DNA of 64,000 nt from Clostridiales bacterium (GTDB taxonomy: Bacteria; Bacillota; Clostridia; Christensenellales; Borkfalkiaceae). The DNA lies in assembly GCA_015069605.1 (NCBI GenBank), contig SVII01000005.1:1-64000 (forward strand). Reading direction: 5' to 3'. Positions 60,031-64,000 of this stretch are shown here, in pieces; the stretch's first letter is position 1, and each line of letters begins with the position of its first letter. A program made the translations under genes and the position numbers. The notes under the pieces are model-generated. The model searched no databases and had not been told where the DNA came from. It worked only from the letters and a program-made list of their open reading frames with translations.

Positions 60031-61416
60031 TTGGGCGATAATTCCGATTCCAAAGAATACGAAAAAACGTACATTGAAACATACGTTGTGGATACGGATA
60101 AGCCATTCGTGATGAAAAGCCGAAATCGTATTCTTGTTTGGCACTGTGAGACTAGAGAAAATTCCTACAATCTGCCTGCATACTACCCTGTAATGCACTA
60201 TTCAGACGATGGTAAAACGTGGCATACTGTGCATTTAGGCGAAGCTCCTTATTTTGAAGTGAAGTGGCCTCACAAGGGCTATCGCTGGCAACAAAATAAC
60301 CGTGAACTGACGGTTATTGAAAAGGAAGACGGAACGTTGCAATGCGTTTCCCGTACTTCGATGGACGTTTTCTATACGGCAACCTCAACGGACGGCGGGG
60401 AAACGTGGTCGGAATTTACCCCGACAACCTTCAATGGCACGGGTACTTTTCCTTGTATGCAAAAGTTGAGCGACGGTAGGATTCTTTTTGCGTTTTGTAA
60501 CACTCGCCCGTTACCTGAATTAAAGGGCGCGGACGGCGTTTGGGAGGACGTTTTTACCAACCGTGACGCCTCGCATTTAGCAATCAGTGAGGACGATGGC
60601 AAGACGTGGAAAGGTTTCCGCGAGCTTCGCTTGAATCCGTTAAGACACAATGCGGATTTCCGTACTATCGGGGAAAATTGCACGTTTGATAAAAGTGTTC
60701 ATCAATTTGAAATGATGGAATTGCCCTTTAATAAAGCCTTGATTGTCAGCGGTCAGCATAAGGTTTGCCGTAATATTATGATTGTAGATTTGGCGTGGCT
60801 GTACGAGACGGAGTGCGAAGAGAAGTTTTTAAACGGTTTTTCAGGTTTATCCACGCAAGGCTACGTAAAAAGTATCGTAGGCGGATGGAAGGGGACTGGA
60901 ACGGTTGGGCATTGTGCCTACAATCGTTTGCCGAGTGCATTGTTGCTTCCAAGCCCTGAAAACAACGGAAAAGAAGCGTTGCATCTTGCCCCGCTTGAGG
61001 ACAAGCGGATGCAGAGCGGTTACAGCGGTGCTGTGTGGAACTTCCCTGCAAGCCGAAAGGGTATCATTACCCTGCGTGCGTACTTGCCTGGAAAGGGCTT
61101 GAGGGTTTCCTTATTCGATTATTGGATAAATCCCACGGATGATACCGTACCGTATTTTGCGCCCTTCTCTATCGTGTTGCGTAGGGATATGCAAACGGAT
61201 GAGTTGTTCACCGACTTTCAAATTGAGTTCGATTGCGATCAAAAGAAGGTCAGCGTGAGCGCAGGGGAATACTTCCATTTGACATTCCCGTTGAATGGAG
61301 AGCTTCCGAATGGCTTGTATTATTTGCATATGCAATCGGCTGTTGCTGAAAACGATAGTGATGGCAGTTACGTTTCTTATTTAGGTTTTAAAAGTTTGGA
61401 CAAAGGAAAGGTGTGA
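60031..61416 (+). CDS. sialidase-fold (BNR/Asp-box) protein; 5' end may be a junction artefact
   Basis: Asp-boxes YSDDGKTWHTV, STDGGETWSEF, SEDDGKTWKGF; no convincing RBS at the TTG start. Confidence 0.75.
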   Translation: MGDNSDSKEYEKTYIETYVVDTDKPFVMKSRNRILVWHCETRENSYNLPAYYPVMHYSDDGKTWHTVHLGEAPYFEVKWPHKGYRWQQNNRELTVIEKEDGTLQCVSRTSMDVFYTATSTDGGETWSEFTPTTFNGTGTFPCMQKLSDGRILFAFCNTRPLPELKGADGVWEDVFTNRDASHLAISEDDGKTWKGFRELRLNPLRHNADFRTIGENCTFDKSVHQFEMMELPFNKALIVSGQHKVCRNIMIVDLAWLYETECEEKFLNGFSGLSTQGYVKSIVGGWKGTGTVGHCAYNRLPSALLLPSPENNGKEALHLAPLEDKRMQSGYSGAVWNFPASRKGIITLRAYLPGKGLRVSLFDYWINPTDDTVPYFAPFSIVLRRDMQTDELFTDFQIEFDCDQKKVSVSAGEYFHLTFPLNGELPNGLYYLHMQSAVAENDSDGSYVSYLGFKSLDKGKV

Positions 61417-61417
61417 A

Positions 61418-62065
61418 ATGAGAGAAGAAATTTTGCAAACAATAGAAAAAGAAAAAATAATTGTTATCGTTCGCGGGGTGGAGAGAGAGAAACTCATTCC
61501 CTTGGCAGAAGCGATGTATGCAGGCGGTATTCGCCTTTTAGAAGTGACGTATAGCGCAAACGGCAAGGTTTTCGATGAAGATACCGCCGAGAATATCCGT
61601 ATGCTTGCCGAATGTTTTAAAGGTAGAATGTTCGTTGGGGCTGGTACGGTTTTAACGGAAAAACAGGTGGAACTTACGGCGCAGGCTGGAGGCAAATTTA
61701 TCATTTCACCTGATACCTGCCCCCCTGTAATTCAAAAAACAAGGGAGTTGGGATTGATTTCGATGCCGGGTGCGTTGACGCCTACGGAGATACAAGCGGC
61801 GCATAGAGCGGGTGCGGATTTTGTAAAGCTGTTTCCGATTACAAGCTTCGGTACAGGCTACGTGAAGGCGGTAAAAGCTCCGTTGTCCCATATCAAGTTT
61901 TTGGCGGTCGGCGGTGTCGATGAAAACAATATGCCAGATTATTTGAAAGCGGGTGTTTCGGGCTTTGGCGTAGGCTCGAACATTATTGATAAGAAAATGC
62001 TGGAAACAGGCGATTGGTCGGGCATTACCGCGCTTGCGGAAAAATACGTAAATGCGTTAAAATAA
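61418..62065 (+). CDS. eda: 2-dehydro-3-deoxyphosphogluconate aldolase / 4-hydroxy-2-oxoglutarate aldolase
   Basis: IIVIVRGVEREKLIPLAEAMYAGGIRLLEVTY; VGAGTVLTEKQVELTAQAGGKFIISP; FVKLFPI. Confidence 0.93.
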   Translation: MREEILQTIEKEKIIVIVRGVEREKLIPLAEAMYAGGIRLLEVTYSANGKVFDEDTAENIRMLAECFKGRMFVGAGTVLTEKQVELTAQAGGKFIISPDTCPPVIQKTRELGLISMPGALTPTEIQAAHRAGADFVKLFPITSFGTGYVKAVKAPLSHIKFLAVGGVDENNMPDYLKAGVSGFGVGSNIIDKKMLETGDWSGITALAEKYVNALK

Positions 62066-62078
62066 GGAGAAGAAAAGC

Positions 62079-63101
62079 ATGAAGAAAGTAGTAACGTTTG
62101 GAGAATTAATGTTAAGATTATCCCCTGAAGGATATTTGCGTTTTGGGCAAAGTGAAAAATATGTGGCGACCTTTGGCGGCGCGGAAGCAAACGTAGCAGT
62201 ATCGCTTGCAAATTATGGTATAGATGCGGCATTTGTTACCAAATTGCCCAAGCATGAAATTGGACAGACAGTTGTCAACTCGTTGCGTAAATTCGGCGTT
62301 GATACATCCAAGATTGTTCGCGGCGGCGATAGAGTGGGTATCTTCTATTGCGAAAAGGGCGCAAGCCAACGCCCCAGCAAGGTTATATATGATAGAGCTT
62401 ATAGCGCGATTGCAATGGCGCAAAAGGAAGATTTTGATTGGGATAAAATTTTTGAGAGTGTAGAATGGTTTCATTTTACGGGAATTACCCCTGCTCTTTC
62501 CGACAGCGTAGCGGAAATTTGTGAAATTGCTTGTCAAAAGGCAAAGGAAAAGGGTATTACGATTTCCTGTGATTTGAACTACCGCAATAAGCTTTGGACA
62601 AAGGAAAAAGCAGGACAGGTAATGGGCAAGCTTTGTAAGTACGTCGATTACTGTATCGCAAACGAAGAAGATGCAAAGGACGTGTTCGGTATTGAAGCGG
62701 ATAATTCGGATATTTACGGCGGTAAGCTTGACCGTGACGGATACATTTCCGTGGCGAAAAAATTGACGGATAGATTTGGTTTTAAGGGTGTGGCTGTTAC
62801 TTTGCGTGAAAGCAAGACGGCAAACGACAACGATTGGTCGGGTATGCTTTATACGGAAAATCAAGCGTATTTTAGCAAGAAATACAGAGTGCATATCGTT
62901 GATAGAGTAGGCGGTGGTGACAGCTTTGGCGGCGGTTTGATTTACAGCCTTTTGAGCGGGAAGGATTCGCAGTCTGCTATTGAGTTTGCAGTAGCCGCAA
63001 GCTGCTTGAAACATTCGATTGAAGGGGACTACAATATGGTTTCCGTGGACGAAGTGAACAAGCTTGCAGGCGGCGACGGCAGCGGCAGAGTACAAAGATA
63101 A
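62079..63101 (+). CDS. PfkB-family sugar kinase, probable 2-dehydro-3-deoxygluconokinase
   Basis: VTFGELMLRLSPEGYLRF, FGGAEANVAVSLANYG, DRVGGGDSFGGGLIYSLL. Confidence 0.88.
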   Translation: MKKVVTFGELMLRLSPEGYLRFGQSEKYVATFGGAEANVAVSLANYGIDAAFVTKLPKHEIGQTVVNSLRKFGVDTSKIVRGGDRVGIFYCEKGASQRPSKVIYDRAYSAIAMAQKEDFDWDKIFESVEWFHFTGITPALSDSVAEICEIACQKAKEKGITISCDLNYRNKLWTKEKAGQVMGKLCKYVDYCIANEEDAKDVFGIEADNSDIYGGKLDRDGYISVAKKLTDRFGFKGVAVTLRESKTANDNDWSGMLYTENQAYFSKKYRVHIVDRVGGGDSFGGGLIYSLLSGKDSQSAIEFAVAASCLKHSIEGDYNMVSVDEVNKLAGGDGSGRVQR

Positions 63102-63142
63102 AGAAACTCCTATTTGGTACGGAATTTTTGAGAGGAAATAAA

Positions 63143-63808
63143 ATGAAAATATTATTTTTTGGCGATTCTATTACGGATATGGGGCGAAACCGTGACACGG
63201 ACGGACGAGCTTTCGGGTACGGGGTTGGTTACGTAAATAGCGTGGCGAGTACGCTCACATACGAAAATCCTGAACAGTATGAAATTATTAATCGCGGTAT
63301 CGGTGGGCATAGAATTGTTGATTTGTATGCTCGCATCAAGGCGGACGTTTGGAATCATAACCCGGATTTGATTAGTATTCTTATTGGAATCAACGACGTT
63401 TGGCACGAAATTTACGGCGGAAACGGCGTAGACTTGAAACGTTTTGAAAGAGTGTATCGTATGCTGATTGAAGATACGAAAGAACAACTTCCTAACGTGA
63501 AGTTTATTCTTTGTGAACCGTTTGTTTTGAAAGGGTCCGCAACGGAAGAAAGATTTGAAGAATTCTTAGAAGTAAAGAAGTACGCGGCTGTTGTCAAGAA
63601 ACTTGCGGAAGAATACGGAATTCCTTTTGTTGCATTGCAGGAAAAATTTAATGAAGTGGCGGCGAAGTATAGTGCGGTACACTATTTGTACGATGGTGTA
63701 CATCCTGACGTCGCTGGAGGTAAATTGATTGCAGAGGAGTGGTTAAAAGTGTTCCGCGCAGAGATAGAAAATAGCTTGGAAAAAGGGTTAAAAAAGTTTG
63801 CAGTTTAA
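63143..63808 (+). CDS. SGNH/GDSL-family hydrolase (esterase)
   Basis: ILFFGDSITDMGRNRD, NRGIGGHRIVDL, IGINDVW, DGVHPDVAGGKLIAEEW. Confidence 0.9.
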   Translation: MKILFFGDSITDMGRNRDTDGRAFGYGVGYVNSVASTLTYENPEQYEIINRGIGGHRIVDLYARIKADVWNHNPDLISILIGINDVWHEIYGGNGVDLKRFERVYRMLIEDTKEQLPNVKFILCEPFVLKGSATEERFEEFLEVKKYAAVVKKLAEEYGIPFVALQEKFNEVAAKYSAVHYLYDGVHPDVAGGKLIAEEWLKVFRAEIENSLEKGLKKFAV

Positions 63809-63810
63809 GC

Positions 63811-63822
63811 GAATGGGAATAA
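63811..63822 (+). repeat. 12-bp direct repeat copy 2: GAATGGGAATAA
   Basis: Identical to the guaA 3' end (49115-49126); 3 bp after the SGNH stop codon. Confidence 0.8.
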
Positions 63823-63835
63823 AAAATAGCAAAAA

Positions 63836-63878
63836 ACTCTCTCATTGGAATATTTCCAGTGAGAGAGCTTTTTTTAAG
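63836..63878. terminator. Bidirectional terminator
   Basis: CTCTCTCATTGGAA-tat-TTCCAGTGAGAGAG with A/T runs. Confidence 0.8.
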
Positions 63879-63884
63879 ATAACT

Positions 63885-64000
63885 TTAATTGTTAATTTCG
63901 ATTTCAATATCACCCGTATCGGTGGTGATTTTACACGTGCCGCCCGAAGAGGTGGGGGGGAGTTCCACGTCACCTGTATCCGTTTTCGCAGTAAATATTT
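63885..64000 (-). CDS. DUF4097-like (putative adhesin) protein, C-terminal fragment, runs off window
   Basis: Minus-strand frame: FTAKTDTGDVELPPTSSGGTCKITTDTGDIEIEINN*; absent from ORF track because the start is outside the window. Confidence 0.75.
   Translation of the reverse strand, partial: IFTAKTDTGDVELPPTSSGGTCKITTDTGDIEIEINN

Noticed and set aside
62118-63095. 325-aa antisense ORF opposite the sugar kinase gene
   Set aside because: Fully antisense to a well-supported kinase, with no recognisable domain; a codon-bias artefact. The same reasoning applies to other long antisense ORFs (e.g. 16052-16768, 28318-29055, 47338-48084, 54817-55578).

Overview
The window looks like a chromosomal segment of a spore-forming, low-to-mid GC Clostridia-type Firmicute. 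It opens with what appears to be the 3' end of a 5S rRNA and its terminator (about 1-100). From there to about 49.1 kb it is mostly housekeeping genes: pcp, purC, hpt, tdk, dinB, SRP RNA, mrp, an ECF transporter, truA, mnmE, lepA, hemW, gltX, a lysine-riboswitch/asd-dapA-dapB operon, hslO, spoIVA, tandem DHH phosphoesterases, surE, guaB and a short GATase-less guaA. A carbohydrate-utilisation block at about 49.1-63.8 kb (GH78-like and GH35-like enzymes, AraC regulator, LplB/LplC-type permeases, BNR/sialidase-like protein, KDPG aldolase, KDG kinase, SGNH esterase, and a large secreted protein preceded by a 48-aa peptide) is flanked by an exact 12-bp direct repeat, GAATGGGAATAA. The left copy is the last codons of guaA and the right copy lies just after the last cargo gene, so this is a candidate integrase-less genomic island at guaA. 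Other points for follow-up: a thioredoxin-reductase-like flavoprotein that keeps CxxC but lacks recognisable NADPH-binding motifs, a truncated permease joined to a sialidase-like ORF (deletion or mis-assembly), a fused EcfA-EcfA ATPase, and a possible structured 5' UTR upstream of the small peptide. All calls come from reading sequence and supplied translations; no database search was run.
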